From contig JAHEGI010000002.1 in NCBI GenBank assembly GCA_024639785.1, forward strand, positions 155,803 through 219,802: a stretch of DNA of 64,000 bases, given 5' to 3'. How positions within the stretch are numbered: position 1 is the stretch's first letter; the number at the start of each line of letters is the position of its first letter. Under the pieces are notes generated by a model, which saw nothing but the letters and a program-made list of their open reading frames with translations, had not been told where the DNA came from and did not search any database. Positions 48,485 to 57,615 of this stretch are shown here, in pieces. Origin of the DNA: Cryomorphaceae bacterium (GTDB lineage Bacteria; Bacteroidota; Bacteroidia; Flavobacteriales; Schleiferiaceae). The translations under genes and the position numbers were made by a program.

Positions 48485-49867
48485 TTAAATCAATCGCAAG
48501 GAATAGGTCGCTACGAGTGAAATAGAGGAACTGGGAAGTAAGAGGGTCTCCCCGCTGAGAGGATGAATGATTTGGCCCGAGCGAAATTGTCCGACTAAAG
48601 CCAGATCAAAGAACCATTCATTGCCACGCAGGCCCCAGCCTGTGGATAGCTGATGGTAGCCGGAATGCTCTTTGAATCTACTGGCTTTCGTGGATAGACG
48701 ATAGCCTGCCCGAAAGGACTGGGCATCTTGTCGCCATTCAGTTCCAACCCGTAGATCGTGACTGCCTTTCAGTTCACTTCCAATTTCTTGACCAATCGGT
48801 AAGAATTCGATGGGAGCGTAGATTGGATTGACTGGTGCCCCCGTATAGCGGTACTCTGCGGAGACAAACCCTTGACTTTGTATCACCTGAGCTATCCCAA
48901 GACCCGCCGTGGAAGGTTGAACCGTGCGAAAAGATTCGTCTTGGTAGAGCTCAAAGTCATCCACGCCAACATTCGCTGGATTTGCGGGGTTGTCGTAAAT
49001 CCGATATCGGTAATACCAGTTGCTGCTTAAGAGGGTAGATCCCGTCCAAAATGCGGAAATCCGAGTCGATTCTCCCAATTTCGCCAACATCCCCAAGCGA
49101 ATACGGAAACCTCCGCTTCGAAGGCTGTCCTGTTGCCGTGAATAGATGTTGAGTAGGTAGCCATCTTGGGCGTAGGGATATTCCAAAATACTCAGCTTCT
49201 CACTGCTGCGGAGGTTCAGATATTCTACCCCAGCACCCATGGAAATGTTCTCGGTCCGCACGGCGATACTTCCCTGCGTTTGACTCATCTTTTGATCGCG
49301 CTCCAAATACAAGGATTGTACATCCGGTGTCCCGGTCAATAGGGGATACAGGGTTAGCCCGTCATATTCTAAAACATAGGCTTGATACGCGGCATATGGT
49401 CCATAAAGGCCTTGTTGAAAACAGTCGGTTGGACTTAGGTTACCTGCCTGAGCGAGCCATGCATCGACTTGTGAAACACTTGGATTGTAGGTGTCTTTCG
49501 ACCAATTAAAGGGTTGGAATCGGCTTGTGCGGCTATCTAAACTGATGGCCAAGACAGATTCATCCGTCATTTGGATGACGGATCCCCAATGGAAAGCAGG
49601 TAGCTGCGCCTGGGTGATGAAGGTGCTTTGATCCAAGCCAAGTAGGCCTGTTAGGCTGATTTCACTGGCTCGATACGTCGCTGCCGTAGCGGGATTGTCC
49701 AAAATAGCCGACGGATCATTTCCTAAAGACGATAAAGCGCCTCCCGTGGCCATGTACCGTGCGGTTCCTGCCCATGGACTGGAGAGGGCGCTACTGAAGT
49801 GCCAGAGACTTTGGCCCTGACCTGTGAAGCTCAGCGCACAGGCGGTGAAGAAAAGAAGCTTTTTCAT
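48485..49867 (-). CDS. OmpP1/FadL-like outer-membrane beta-barrel protein
   Basis: 460 residues. Signal peptide ([19 protein letters not shown]). The N-terminal hatch-like segment (AGTARYMATGGALSSLGNDPSAILDNPA, split ~33-60) matches Bacteroidota OmpP1/FadL-type transporters, followed by alternating aromatic beta strands and a C-terminal strand ending in YSLRLI. Such barrels import hydrophobic compounds; substrate unknown. Start overlaps the upstream lipoprotein stop by 4 bases. Confidence 0.75.
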   Translation of the reverse strand: MKKLLFFTACALSFTGQGQSLWHFSSALSSPWAGTARYMATGGALSSLGNDPSAILDNPATAATYRASEISLTGLLGLDQSTFITQAQLPAFHWGSVIQMTDESVLAISLDSRTSRFQPFNWSKDTYNPSVSQVDAWLAQAGNLSPTDCFQQGLYGPYAAYQAYVLEYDGLTLYPLLTGTPDVQSLYLERDQKMSQTQGSIAVRTENISMGAGVEYLNLRSSEKLSILEYPYAQDGYLLNIYSRQQDSLRSGGFRIRLGMLAKLGESTRISAFWTGSTLLSSNWYYRYRIYDNPANPANVGVDDFELYQDESFRTVQPSTAGLGIAQVIQSQGFVSAEYRYTGAPVNPIYAPIEFLPIGQEIGSELKGSHDLRVGTEWRQDAQSFRAGYRLSTKASRFKEHSGYHQLSTGWGLRGNEWFFDLALVGQFRSGQIIHPLSGETLLLPSSSISLVATYSLRLI

Positions 49868-50964
49868 CGGCCTCCACGGCCCCCAGTGGAACGACTTGGC
49901 GCAGGACTACTTGAACGCGCCGGAGCCGAATAGCTTGGGGTCGAGGTTGACCTGGAGGGCTCCGTATACGTGCGGCCTTGGCTGGAACGGCTAGGTTGCT
50001 CGTAGCTGCGTTGAGGTTGAGTTTCGCGTGGGGTACTACGCTGCACATTGGCAGGTTGAGACGTAGTCCTTGGAGTGCGACGCGTTTCCGTTTCGGGTCT
50101 GCGCGTTTGGGGTGCTGCAGGCGCCGTACGCTGACGAGGATTCGCGTAATGAATGGTGCCACTTGGCGTGCGTCCTACTTCGTCGCGGCTGGGCTTGCTG
50201 CCATGGGTTTCTACGTTTCGAATAGGCATCACTTGGATTCCTTCGCGGGTCATGCGATCGCTTTTACCTTCTTCAAGGGTTCCAGGGCGTTCGGCTGTCC
50301 GACCAGCCACGTTTTCAACCCGGGGTTTGCGGGTTGCAGAACCCCCGGCGAGATTCATTCGGCGCATGGAAATATTGCTCGATACGGGTTGATTGGTTGT
50401 GCCGCCAGAGGAAGGTGTGGAACCCGTCATACCGCCCCAGGGGTTGTATCCTCCATATCCGTAACCACCATATCCATAGCCACCGTATCCATAGCCACCG
50501 TATCCTGGATAGCCATATCCTGGGTAGCCAAAGTTCCCATACCCGTATGGGTAACCATACCCGCCGTATGGCATCATGTAGGGATTGAAACCATATGGAT
50601 TCATTCCATAAGGCATCATATAGGGACTATTGAACCCGTAATAGTAGGAGGGATAGAATTGAAGTCTTGGATTATTCCAACGACGGTATTGTGGGCGATA
50701 AGAGAAGTACGGACTCGCATAGGGCCCGTTAAAAGTGTAGAAGGCATCGTTGTAACCGTCGTCGTAGCCATCGTTGTAGCCGTCGTCTCCGAAGTAGGTG
50801 TACCCTTGGCTTCCCGAAAGGTGATTGGAGCCATAACTCGCTGTCACGGGATAAGGGTCCCAAGAGTAAATGCCGTCGTCATAGTCTGCTAAGCTTCGAC
50901 GATCTACAGTGCTGCATGACGACAAAGCGGCAAGTGCTAAAAAGGGTAAGATGAAGTAGCGCAT
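49864..50964 (-). CDS. Tyr/Gly-rich lipoprotein
   Basis: 366 residues. Lipobox LAALSSC with Cys at ~17 after a short signal peptide. Residues ~60-180 are extraordinarily rich in Tyr, Gly, Pro, Asn and Met, ending in tandem GYGGYGY-type repeats; ~180-366 are basic, Ser/Thr/Arg/Pro-rich and likely disordered. I recognise no domain. The N-terminal part recalls surface or cell-wall-associated proteins with low-complexity aromatic tracts. First gene of a unit with an OmpP1-like barrel and the large propeller protein. Confidence 0.75.
   Translation of the reverse strand: MRYFILPFLALAALSSCSTVDRRSLADYDDGIYSWDPYPVTASYGSNHLSGSQGYTYFGDDGYNDGYDDGYNDAFYTFNGPYASPYFSYRPQYRRWNNPRLQFYPSYYYGFNSPYMMPYGMNPYGFNPYMMPYGGYGYPYGYGNFGYPGYGYPGYGGYGYGGYGYGGYGYGGYNPWGGMTGSTPSSGGTTNQPVSSNISMRRMNLAGGSATRKPRVENVAGRTAERPGTLEEGKSDRMTREGIQVMPIRNVETHGSKPSRDEVGRTPSGTIHYANPRQRTAPAAPQTRRPETETRRTPRTTSQPANVQRSTPRETQPQRSYEQPSRSSQGRTYTEPSRSTSTPSYSAPARSSSPAPSRSTGGRGGR
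50453..50509. repeat. 15-bp tandem repeat inside the lipoprotein gene
   Basis: Nearly four copies of a 15-base unit (CATATCCATAGCCAC and variants) encoding five-residue GYGGY repeats on the - strand. Copy number may vary by slippage without shifting the frame. Confidence 0.75.
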
Positions 50965-50970
50965 ACGAAG

Positions 50971-50978
50971 TACCTTTG
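50971..50978 (+). promoter_or_regulatory. -7 box for proS (TACCTTTG)
   Basis: Exact TAnnTTTG, 41 nt before the proS ATG, in the 55-base divergent gap with the lipoprotein gene. Confidence 0.6.
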
Positions 50979-51019
50979 AGGTTAGACTTACTTACAGGGT
51001 ACAAAACTCATACCAATCT

Positions 51020-52492
51020 ATGGCAAAGAATCTCACCACGCGCGACAAAGACTACAGCCGATGGTACAATGATCTGGTTGTCCAGGCCGATTTAGCGGAC
51101 AATTCAGGGGTCCGTGGATGCATGGTAATTAAACCCCATGGCTATGCGATTTGGGAAAAAATTCAAGCGGAATTAGATTTTAGATTTAAAGAAACGGGGC
51201 ATGTCAATGCCTATTTCCCACTCTTTATTCCAAAGAGCTATTTCTCCAAAGAAGCTGCTCACGTGGATGGATTTGCCAAAGAATGTGCGGTGGTCACCCA
51301 CTACCGTCTGAAGAATAATCCAGACGGTCCAGGGATTGTGGTGGACGAGGATGCTAAATTGGAAGAAGAGCTGATTGTTCGCCCAACTTCCGAGACCATC
51401 ATTTGGGATACCTACCGGAATTGGGTGCAGTCGTATCGCGATTTGCCCATATTAGTCAACCAGTGGGCCAATGTGGTTCGTTGGGAAATGCGGACGCGAC
51501 TCTTTTTGCGCACGGCAGAGTTTTTATGGCAAGAAGGACATACCGCCCACGCAACCGAAATGGAAGCCATTGCAGAAGCCGTTCAAATGCTCCATGTCTA
51601 CGGAGATTTCGTAGAGGAATACATGGCCATCCCGGTGATCCGTGGGGTTAAATCAGCGAATGAGCGCTTTGCGGGCGCCCTCGAAACCTATTGCATTGAA
51701 GCCTTGATGCAAGATGGCAAGGCCTTGCAGGCGGGGACATCGCACTTTTTGGGCCAAAATTTTGCCAAAGCCTTCGACGTCAAGTTTCAAGACAAGGATG
51801 GTGAAGTAAAGCATGTTTGGGCCACATCATGGGGCGTTTCTACCCGACTTATGGGTGCTTTGATCATGACCCATTCGGACGATCATGGGTTGGTGCTTCC
51901 TCCCAAATTGGCGCCAATCCAAGTGGTGATCGTGCCCATTTACCGAGGGGAAGAAGAATTACAGGCGATTGATGAGGTAGCCAATGCGTTGGTTGCAGAT
52001 TTCAAGCAGCTGGGTATTCGCGTCAAATATGACCACCGGGACACCTACAAGCCGGGTTGGAAGTTCAATGAATATGAATTGAAAGGGGTACCCGTTCGGA
52101 TTGCCATTGGACCAAAAGACTTAGAGAAGGGCACGGCCGAAATTGCGCGTAGAGATACGTTGACGAAATCCTATCTGCCCATGGAAGGTCTGGCTTCTGA
52201 AGTTTCGGCTATGTTGGATGTGATCCAGGTAGAACTTTTCGAACGCGCCAAAGCCCATCGGGACGCCAACATCCATTCCGCCAACACATGGGAGGAATTT
52301 ACCGCCGCATTAGATCGAGGCGGATTCGTCTCAGCGCATTGGGATGGTAGTCCAGAAACAGAAGACCAAATCAAGGACAAGACGAAGGCGACCATTCGTT
52401 GCATTCCGCTCGATAATCCTTTGGAAGAAGGTCAGTGTATTCTCACAGGAAAACCCTCCACCCAACGCGTGTTGTTTGCCCGCGCCTACTAA
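51020..52492 (+). CDS. proS: Prolyl-tRNA synthetase, archaeal/eukaryotic-like short type
   Basis: 490 residues without the editing insertion of the long bacterial form. Class II motifs: motif 2 [26 protein letters not shown] (split ~154-180), motif 3 near [15 protein letters not shown]-terminal anticodon-binding and zinc-like domain. Charges tRNA-Pro. This type is common in Bacteroidota. Followed after 3 nt by an uncharacterised gene. Confidence 0.96.
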   Translation: MAKNLTTRDKDYSRWYNDLVVQADLADNSGVRGCMVIKPHGYAIWEKIQAELDFRFKETGHVNAYFPLFIPKSYFSKEAAHVDGFAKECAVVTHYRLKNNPDGPGIVVDEDAKLEEELIVRPTSETIIWDTYRNWVQSYRDLPILVNQWANVVRWEMRTRLFLRTAEFLWQEGHTAHATEMEAIAEAVQMLHVYGDFVEEYMAIPVIRGVKSANERFAGALETYCIEALMQDGKALQAGTSHFLGQNFAKAFDVKFQDKDGEVKHVWATSWGVSTRLMGALIMTHSDDHGLVLPPKLAPIQVVIVPIYRGEEELQAIDEVANALVADFKQLGIRVKYDHRDTYKPGWKFNEYELKGVPVRIAIGPKDLEKGTAEIARRDTLTKSYLPMEGLASEVSAMLDVIQVELFERAKAHRDANIHSANTWEEFTAALDRGGFVSAHWDGSPETEDQIKDKTKATIRCIPLDNPLEEGQCILTGKPSTQRVLFARAY

Positions 52493-52495
52493 GCG

Positions 52496-53158
52496 ATGTC
52501 TAGAAAAGGGGATATTCTTCATGTGCTTGCCACGAAGTCAAGCAATAAGCAGCTGGTGCACCGAAATGCTCTGGCGACCTTCGCTGAGCTAAAAGCGCTG
52601 CTGCGCGATACGGCAAGCGAACTCAATAGTCAAATTTGTGCTATCGACCATTCCGTCGTGGTCGAGTTTGTGGATCGGGGTGAATTTGAAGTAGAAATTC
52701 GCTTTTCTGGGGATTCACTCATTTTTCAGGTCCATAGCAATGCGTTCGTGTTGCCTGAAGATCATCCTTTGCGTCAAACCGACTATTTCAAGTCGGATGC
52801 TAAACGGGCTTTTTTTGGACTCATTCATGTGTACAATTTCCTTTCGGACTCTTTTAAAATGCGCCGAATGAATGATGCAGGAATGCTCCTAAGTCGTTTC
52901 TTCATCAATGGCGAAGGGCATTATATGGCCGAAGGAATCGGTCGTCTTGGCATTCCGTTCACGGAAAGCGAATGCTCTAAAGAAGTGATGCAGAGCTGGG
53001 TAGAACATGCGATGCTGCAGGCCATGGATATGGATCTCGTCGTGGCACCCTTTAATGAAATCCATGAAATCTCTGTCATGGAGTTGGAAGGCTTGCGTGA
53101 GGAGTTGCGCCAGCGCACAAGCAAGCGCTTGGGCTACCGTCCAAGCGGAGGTCGGTGA
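52496..53158 (+). CDS. Conserved protein of unknown function
   Basis: 220 residues, no signal peptide or membrane segment, so cytoplasmic. Mixed alpha/beta: an N-terminal helix (~25-45), beta strands with alternating charged residues (VVVEFVDRGEFEVEIRF ~58-74), central region FFGLIHVYNFLSDSFKMRRMNDAGMLLSRFF (split ~105-140) and a helical C-terminus with a basic end. I do not recognise the family. 3 nt after proS and upstream of tRNA-Glu and rpsT, so it sits among translation genes. Confidence 0.7.
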   Translation: MSRKGDILHVLATKSSNKQLVHRNALATFAELKALLRDTASELNSQICAIDHSVVVEFVDRGEFEVEIRFSGDSLIFQVHSNAFVLPEDHPLRQTDYFKSDAKRAFFGLIHVYNFLSDSFKMRRMNDAGMLLSRFFINGEGHYMAEGIGRLGIPFTESECSKEVMQSWVEHAMLQAMDMDLVVAPFNEIHEISVMELEGLREELRQRTSKRLGYRPSGGR

Positions 53159-53217
53159 GTGCCGGATATTCTCTGAAAATTATCCGTTTCGGAGAATGAA
53201 GAATTAGAAAATTGTCA

Positions 53218-53225
53218 TACATTTG
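53218..53225 (+). promoter_or_regulatory. -7 box for tRNA-Glu (TACATTTG)
   Basis: Exact TAnnTTTG followed by CACTCCC, 17 nt before the mature tRNA 5' end. Confidence 0.75.
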
Positions 53226-53242
53226 CACTCCCAAAACCTATT

Positions 53243-53316
53243 GGCCCGTTCGTCTAGCGGTTTAGGACATCTCCCTTTCACGGAGAAGATCACGGGTTCG
53301 AATCCCGTACGGGTCA
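53243..53316 (+). tRNA. tRNA-Glu (anticodon TTC)
   Basis: 74 nt cloverleaf: acceptor GGCCCGT pairs with ACGGGTC (one G-T), anticodon stem TCTCC/GGAGA with loop CTTTCAC, T-arm CGGGTTCGAATCCCG, discriminator A. CCA is not encoded. Reads GAA and GAG. Confidence 0.98.
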
Positions 53317-53354
53317 CAATTTTTGAACGAATAAAAACTTTGAATTAAGTACTT

Positions 53355-53609
53355 ATGGCTAACCACAAATCCTCTCTGAAGCGCATCCGCCAGACGCAGA
53401 AGAAGCGTTTGCACAACCGTTTCTACCACAAGACGACCCGTAACGCGGTTCGCATCTTGCGCGCGCTATCAGACGCGAAAGAAGCGGCAACACAACTTCC
53501 TGTGGTGAGCGCCATGTTGGATAAGTTGGCCAAGCGCAACATCATTCACAAAAACAAAGCAGCGAACTTGAAATCAAGCCTCGCCAAGCACGTAAACGGT
53601 CTGTCTTAA
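53355..53609 (+). CDS. rpsT: Ribosomal protein bS20
   Basis: 84 residues, Lys/Arg-rich three-helix bundle ([21 protein letters not shown]). Binds the 5' domain and 3' minor domain of 16S rRNA. Probably expressed from the tRNA-Glu promoter, ending at a strong terminator. Confidence 0.98.
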   Translation: MANHKSSLKRIRQTQKKRLHNRFYHKTTRNAVRILRALSDAKEAATQLPVVSAMLDKLAKRNIIHKNKAANLKSSLAKHVNGLS

Positions 53610-53631
53610 TCGACGATTGATTTGGTCAAAG

Positions 53632-53656
53632 AAAGCCGCCCTTGGGCGGCTTTTTT
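53632..53656 (+). terminator. rpsT terminator
   Basis: AAGCCGCCC / GGGCGGCTT stem with a minimal loop, then a T-run. Confidence 0.9.
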
Positions 53657-53729
53657 GTTTTTTTAAGGTTTTGGATTGGTTTAATACCATTTATACCGAG
53701 CGTTCAACGGCTTGACGATGCGTTGCCCT

Positions 53730-53737
53730 CACTTTTG
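53730..53737 (+). promoter_or_regulatory. -7-like box for radC (CACTTTTG)
   Basis: One mismatch to TAnnTTTG; 4 nt before the radC ATG, after the rpsT terminator. Confidence 0.4.
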
Positions 53738-53741
53738 AGCC

Positions 53742-54446
53742 ATGCCCTCGCACCCTATCTCCCAATGGCCCATCGAAGATCGTCCGCGTGAAAAATGTCT
53801 CCGTAAAGGCGCACGAGAACTGAGCACTACGGAGTGCATCGCTTTGCTGTTCCGTCATGGGCACAAAGGGGAATCAGCCCTATCCCTGGCACAGCGCCTC
53901 TGGCAGGCCCAAGGCGAAGACCTCCAGCGCCTGGCTAGTACCAACCCCGACACCTGGATGCACGTCGCGGGCTTAGGGCCTGCCAAAGCCGCGGCCTTGG
54001 CCGCGGCATTCGAGCTCGGCCGCCGTATGCAAGCGGGGGAGGGCGGGGGACTTCTGCGCAAAACGGTTCGAAGTAGCGGGGATGGGTTTGCGTTGCTGCG
54101 GCCGAAGCTGGAGGCGCTGGATCACGAGGAGTTTTGGGTGATCTACTTGAGTCGCGCACACCAAGTGCTCCAGATGGACTGTATTGGAAAAGGGGGATGG
54201 ACGGGGACGGTGGCGGATTTGCGGGTCTTGTTTCAGCGCGCCCTGGAATTGCGGGCACCTGCCATATTGGTGGCACACAATCACCCGAGTGGTCGATTGC
54301 AGCCGAGCCCAGAGGATCGGGACTTGACGCAACGCATGATACAAGTTGGTCGATTTTTGGATATCGTTCTATTGGATCATCTCATCGTAGGCCGGGGGGA
54401 TTACGTTAGTTTTGCGGATAAGGGTTGGTTGAATGCCAATCCATAA
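53742..54446 (+). CDS. radC: RadC/YicR-family JAB-domain protein
   Basis: 234 residues. N-terminal helix-hairpin-helix-like UPF0758 domain (~1-100) and MPN/JAB metal-binding domain with HNHPSGRLQPSPEDRDLT (~182-199). Long annotated as a DNA repair protein, though a direct repair role has been doubted; some homologues sit on mobile elements. Here it starts a unit whose next gene follows after 5 nt. Confidence 0.93.
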   Translation: MPSHPISQWPIEDRPREKCLRKGARELSTTECIALLFRHGHKGESALSLAQRLWQAQGEDLQRLASTNPDTWMHVAGLGPAKAAALAAAFELGRRMQAGEGGGLLRKTVRSSGDGFALLRPKLEALDHEEFWVIYLSRAHQVLQMDCIGKGGWTGTVADLRVLFQRALELRAPAILVAHNHPSGRLQPSPEDRDLTQRMIQVGRFLDIVLLDHLIVGRGDYVSFADKGWLNANP

Positions 54447-54451
54447 AAAGT

Positions 54452-56713
54452 ATGATTGCACACATCGTTGGCGCCCGCCCCCAATTCATCAAATTGCTAC
54501 CGCTACATCAGGCTTTGGCCAAGCGGGGGGCACCTCAGCGGGTGCTGCATTCGGGGCAACATTGGGAGCCGGGAATGAGCGAGGTGTTCTTTCAAGAATT
54601 TGGCCTGCAACCGGATCACGTCTTAGCATGGTCCGAGGCACATGAAGAAAATGTGATCGCAATGATGGCGATTCTGGATCGCTGGAAGCCGGATACTGTT
54701 GTGGTGTATGGCGACACTTTTTCTACCTGGTGTGCAGCGAGAGCCGCCAAGCGGTTGGGTTTGGCCTTAGCGCATGTCGAAGCCGGCTTGCGGAGTTTCA
54801 ATGCGGCCATGCCTGAAGAGGAGGCCCGAGTGAAAACCGATACGGTGAGTGATTGGCATTTTGTTCCTTCGGCGCGGGCATTGGCCCAATTGCAACGGGA
54901 GGGATTGGATCGCGGACCAGATCACAGTGTGCTCACAGGTGATATCATGGCAGATGCGTTGATGCAACGTAAGCCCGGTGTGTCGACCCCCGGAAGAATA
55001 TTGGTGACGGTGCATCGGAACACCAATGTGGATGACCCTGTCCTTCGGAAGCGAATTGTCGCAGCCATAGCGAAACTGGCTGAGCGCTTTGAAGTGCACT
55101 GGCCTATTCACCCGCGCTTGCGGGCTCATTTGGAGGAAGAAAACCGCCCGAAGCATATTATCTGGCACCCTCCTCTGGGCCGGGAAGCCCTTTTGGCGCA
55201 GCTAGATGCGGCCGAATGGGTAATAACCGATTCAGGAGGTCTGCAAAAAGAAGCCTATTTCTGCCAACGAAACTGCATTGTGCTGCGCAATGAGACGGAA
55301 TGGGTAGAGCTGATGACTTCGGGACATTCCTGGTTAGTCAATCCAGAAGAATATGGGACTGAAGAGGACCTGTGCCGAGGCTTAGAGGAGACCTTGTCTC
55401 GCGCCACATCGACAAATTTCCCCCCAGTGTATGGGGAAGGTGATGCGGCGGATCGCATGGCGAAGGCTCTTTGGGATGAGGGTGCACGACCGGCCAACCG
55501 ATTGATTCTTCGGGGAGAGTCGGGCAATGCACAACTAGAATTTGCGGCAGAGTTGCTACGTCGGGTCACAGGAATTGGCCTCCAATTTTCGCCTGAAGGG
55601 TCGGAATGGCAGCCCGCGTCATGCTGGGATCGCAACTTCACAGAATGGTCAGGAGCGGAGTTGGGTGAAGATGTTTTAGCCAAAGCAGCCTTTTTGGCCT
55701 CGCGTGCGGAGGAGTTTTCTTCCGATCAACGTGATGCGCATGGGCGCTACCTGCCCGAAGCTTCGGTGCAATGGGAGGCCTTACAACGCCAGCCAGAGAT
55801 TCCCATAGGGCATGTGTATTTAGAAACGTTTGTCCAGCGTTTTCGACCGGAATTTCGATTGTCGGATCGCCGGAGACCCGGCCCTACGGTTGTCATTGAC
55901 ATTGATCATCGCTTTGCTTCTCGAGGTTTTTCTCTGGGTCACCGACTAATGGCCTCCTTCCGGAATTTCTTCTTGGGCCGTTGGACTGAACTACGAGCCA
56001 TGTGGTCGGCGACGGATGCCTTTGATGCGGCGGAGACATTTGATGCGTGGATTCGAACGTATGAAACCGTGCGTTGGCAGTTTTTTGCATGGATTGGACC
56101 GGATCGAGGTCCCAAGGACAAGGGCCCTAGTGTTCGTACAAAGCAGGTGGCTGCGGCGCATGCGGACTGGGCGAAACGGTATCCGAGTACGGGTTTGCAC
56201 CCAACCTATGCGCATCACGATGGAGGACAGCAGGCCCTGAAGAGGGAAGTAATGGCGTGGAAGTCCGCGACTTCGCGCATTTTGCAACGCTCACGCTTTC
56301 ATTATTTACGGATGAATATTCCCCACTCTCAAAAACAACTGCATACGGAGGCTGTTCTAGAAGACTGGAGTATGGAATACGCTAAACACGAAGGATATCG
56401 CGCAGGGGTGGCCGTTCCTTTCCCGGCATGGGGAATGGGGCCCAAGGGCGAGGCGATGGATCGAGACGGCATTCCCTTTATAACCTATGTGCCGGTGGCC
56501 TTGATGGATCAAAATATTTTTCACTTGGAATCGGATGAAATCTCGGCGTATTTACACCGGTGGGATGCCGCAGCGAAATCGCATGGTGCTGCACTTGTTC
56601 TTGCCAGTCATTGGCGCTTTTTTGGTCCCCGTGCGGACTTGTTTTCAGAGACAGCCCAATACGCCGCCTGGAAACAAGGCTTGCAAGAGTTTTTAAATCA
56701 GCACGCTTCATGA
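54452..56713 (+). CDS. UDP-GlcNAc 2-epimerase fused to a polysaccharide-deacetylase-like domain
   Basis: 753 residues from the ATG at 54452 (MIAHIVGARPQFIK), 5 nt after radC. Residues 1-343 are a non-hydrolysing UDP-N-acetylglucosamine 2-epimerase (WecB/MnaA): VGARPQ, VVYGDT (Asp88), HVEAGLRS (Glu110), PEE at 121-123, VTVHRN (His188), TDSGGLQKEA (259-268); this makes UDP-ManNAc. Residues ~350-753 match the long Bacteroidota deacetylase-like proteins of the DUF7033 type: FLASRAEEFSSD, DAHGRYLPEAS, then IDIDH (482-486) and HPTYAHHDGG. Usually these are two proteins. Overlaps the FemAB-like gene by ATGA. Probably makes or modifies a surface glycan containing ManNAc-type sugars; the fusion is read directly from one open frame. 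Confidence 0.85.
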   Translation: MIAHIVGARPQFIKLLPLHQALAKRGAPQRVLHSGQHWEPGMSEVFFQEFGLQPDHVLAWSEAHEENVIAMMAILDRWKPDTVVVYGDTFSTWCAARAAKRLGLALAHVEAGLRSFNAAMPEEEARVKTDTVSDWHFVPSARALAQLQREGLDRGPDHSVLTGDIMADALMQRKPGVSTPGRILVTVHRNTNVDDPVLRKRIVAAIAKLAERFEVHWPIHPRLRAHLEEENRPKHIIWHPPLGREALLAQLDAAEWVITDSGGLQKEAYFCQRNCIVLRNETEWVELMTSGHSWLVNPEEYGTEEDLCRGLEETLSRATSTNFPPVYGEGDAADRMAKALWDEGARPANRLILRGESGNAQLEFAAELLRRVTGIGLQFSPEGSEWQPASCWDRNFTEWSGAELGEDVLAKAAFLASRAEEFSSDQRDAHGRYLPEASVQWEALQRQPEIPIGHVYLETFVQRFRPEFRLSDRRRPGPTVVIDIDHRFASRGFSLGHRLMASFRNFFLGRWTELRAMWSATDAFDAAETFDAWIRTYETVRWQFFAWIGPDRGPKDKGPSVRTKQVAAAHADWAKRYPSTGLHPTYAHHDGGQQALKREVMAWKSATSRILQRSRFHYLRMNIPHSQKQLHTEAVLEDWSMEYAKHEGYRAGVAVPFPAWGMGPKGEAMDRDGIPFITYVPVALMDQNIFHLESDEISAYLHRWDAAAKSHGAALVLASHWRFFGPRADLFSETAQYAAWKQGLQEFLNQHAS

Positions 56714-57615
56714 AGTGGGTTGAAGGTACCTGGACTTCGGAAGCCTGGGCGGAGCTCGTGAAGCATTCTCCCTGGGATTTCCCCTATGATCGTGAGGGGT
56801 ATGCAGATGCCCTAGGTCAAAATTGGGCTGCCATGATGGATACGGGCTTTGCTTTGCCTTTGGCCTATCGAAAAAAATGGGGGATGTGGACGGGCTACCT
56901 CCCCTTCGGGATGCAGCAATGGGGCCCAATAGGTCCAAAGAGTGCCTCAACGGCTTCGCTTTGTGCCGCCGTGGAGGCCATTCCAGGTCGATTGACCAAA
57001 GTTGACATCGCTATGCATCGGCCAGAAGATTGGCAACCGCTCTCCTCCCAATGGAAGCGTAAAGGTCTGCGTTTGGAGCGATGGACGGAACAGCCCAATT
57101 ATGTCTTGGACATAGGCGCATCCTACGAACAAGTATATGCAGGGTATAGCAAACAGACGATTCGCAACCTCAAGGCGAGCCAACAAAGTGGGATGACGGT
57201 TTTTGAACATGACACCCCCGATGTGCTTTTACATGCTTTCAAAGCCAATCAGGCGGAACGTTATGCGGTTCCTGCCGGTTTTGAGCCAGCGATTCGGGCT
57301 GCCATGTACCATTTGCTCCATCAGGGTCGCGGTGCACTTTGGTCCGTTTATGGGGAGGGAAATCGCTTTTTAGCCGGTGCCTTTATTGCCTTTGCCGGAA
57401 ATCGGGCGGTCTTGCTTTTTTCCGCGATTTCTGACGAAGGACGTCAACGTCAAGCGATGACTTACCTCCTGAATGAAGTGTTGACCTATGCCTGTGGGCG
57501 TTGGACATGCTTTGATTTTGAGGGAAGTAAATCGCCTGGGCTCGCTCGTTTTTATGCGGGTTTTGGAGCCAAATTGGAGCCCTTCTTGCGATACCAACGT
57601 TGGGCCATACGATGA
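56710..57615 (+). CDS. FemAB/GNAT-like acyltransferase
   Basis: 301 residues from the ATG at 56710, which overlaps the previous stop by 4 bases. Two-lobed GNAT-like fold: YVLDIGASYEQVYAGYSKQTIRNLKAS (~135-160) and, in the second lobe, LAGAFIAFAGNRAVLLFSAISDEGRQRQAMTYLL (split ~222-260) with DFEGSKSPGLARFYAGFGA near the end. FemAB-type enzymes use aminoacyl-tRNA or acyl donors on peptidoglycan or lipid-linked sugars. Placed behind the epimerase/deacetylase fusion, it may acylate the same glycan. Confidence 0.85.
   Translation: MKWVEGTWTSEAWAELVKHSPWDFPYDREGYADALGQNWAAMMDTGFALPLAYRKKWGMWTGYLPFGMQQWGPIGPKSASTASLCAAVEAIPGRLTKVDIAMHRPEDWQPLSSQWKRKGLRLERWTEQPNYVLDIGASYEQVYAGYSKQTIRNLKASQQSGMTVFEHDTPDVLLHAFKANQAERYAVPAGFEPAIRAAMYHLLHQGRGALWSVYGEGNRFLAGAFIAFAGNRAVLLFSAISDEGRQRQAMTYLLNEVLTYACGRWTCFDFEGSKSPGLARFYAGFGAKLEPFLRYQRWAIR

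Noticed and set aside
50453-50509. CRISPR-like short repeats
   Set aside because: The units are contiguous, 15 bp, coding, and have no spacers.
49978-50892. 304-codon open frame on the + strand, Ile/Val/Trp-rich
   Set aside because: Complement of the Tyr/Gly/Pro-rich lipoprotein gene; the composition follows from its repeats.
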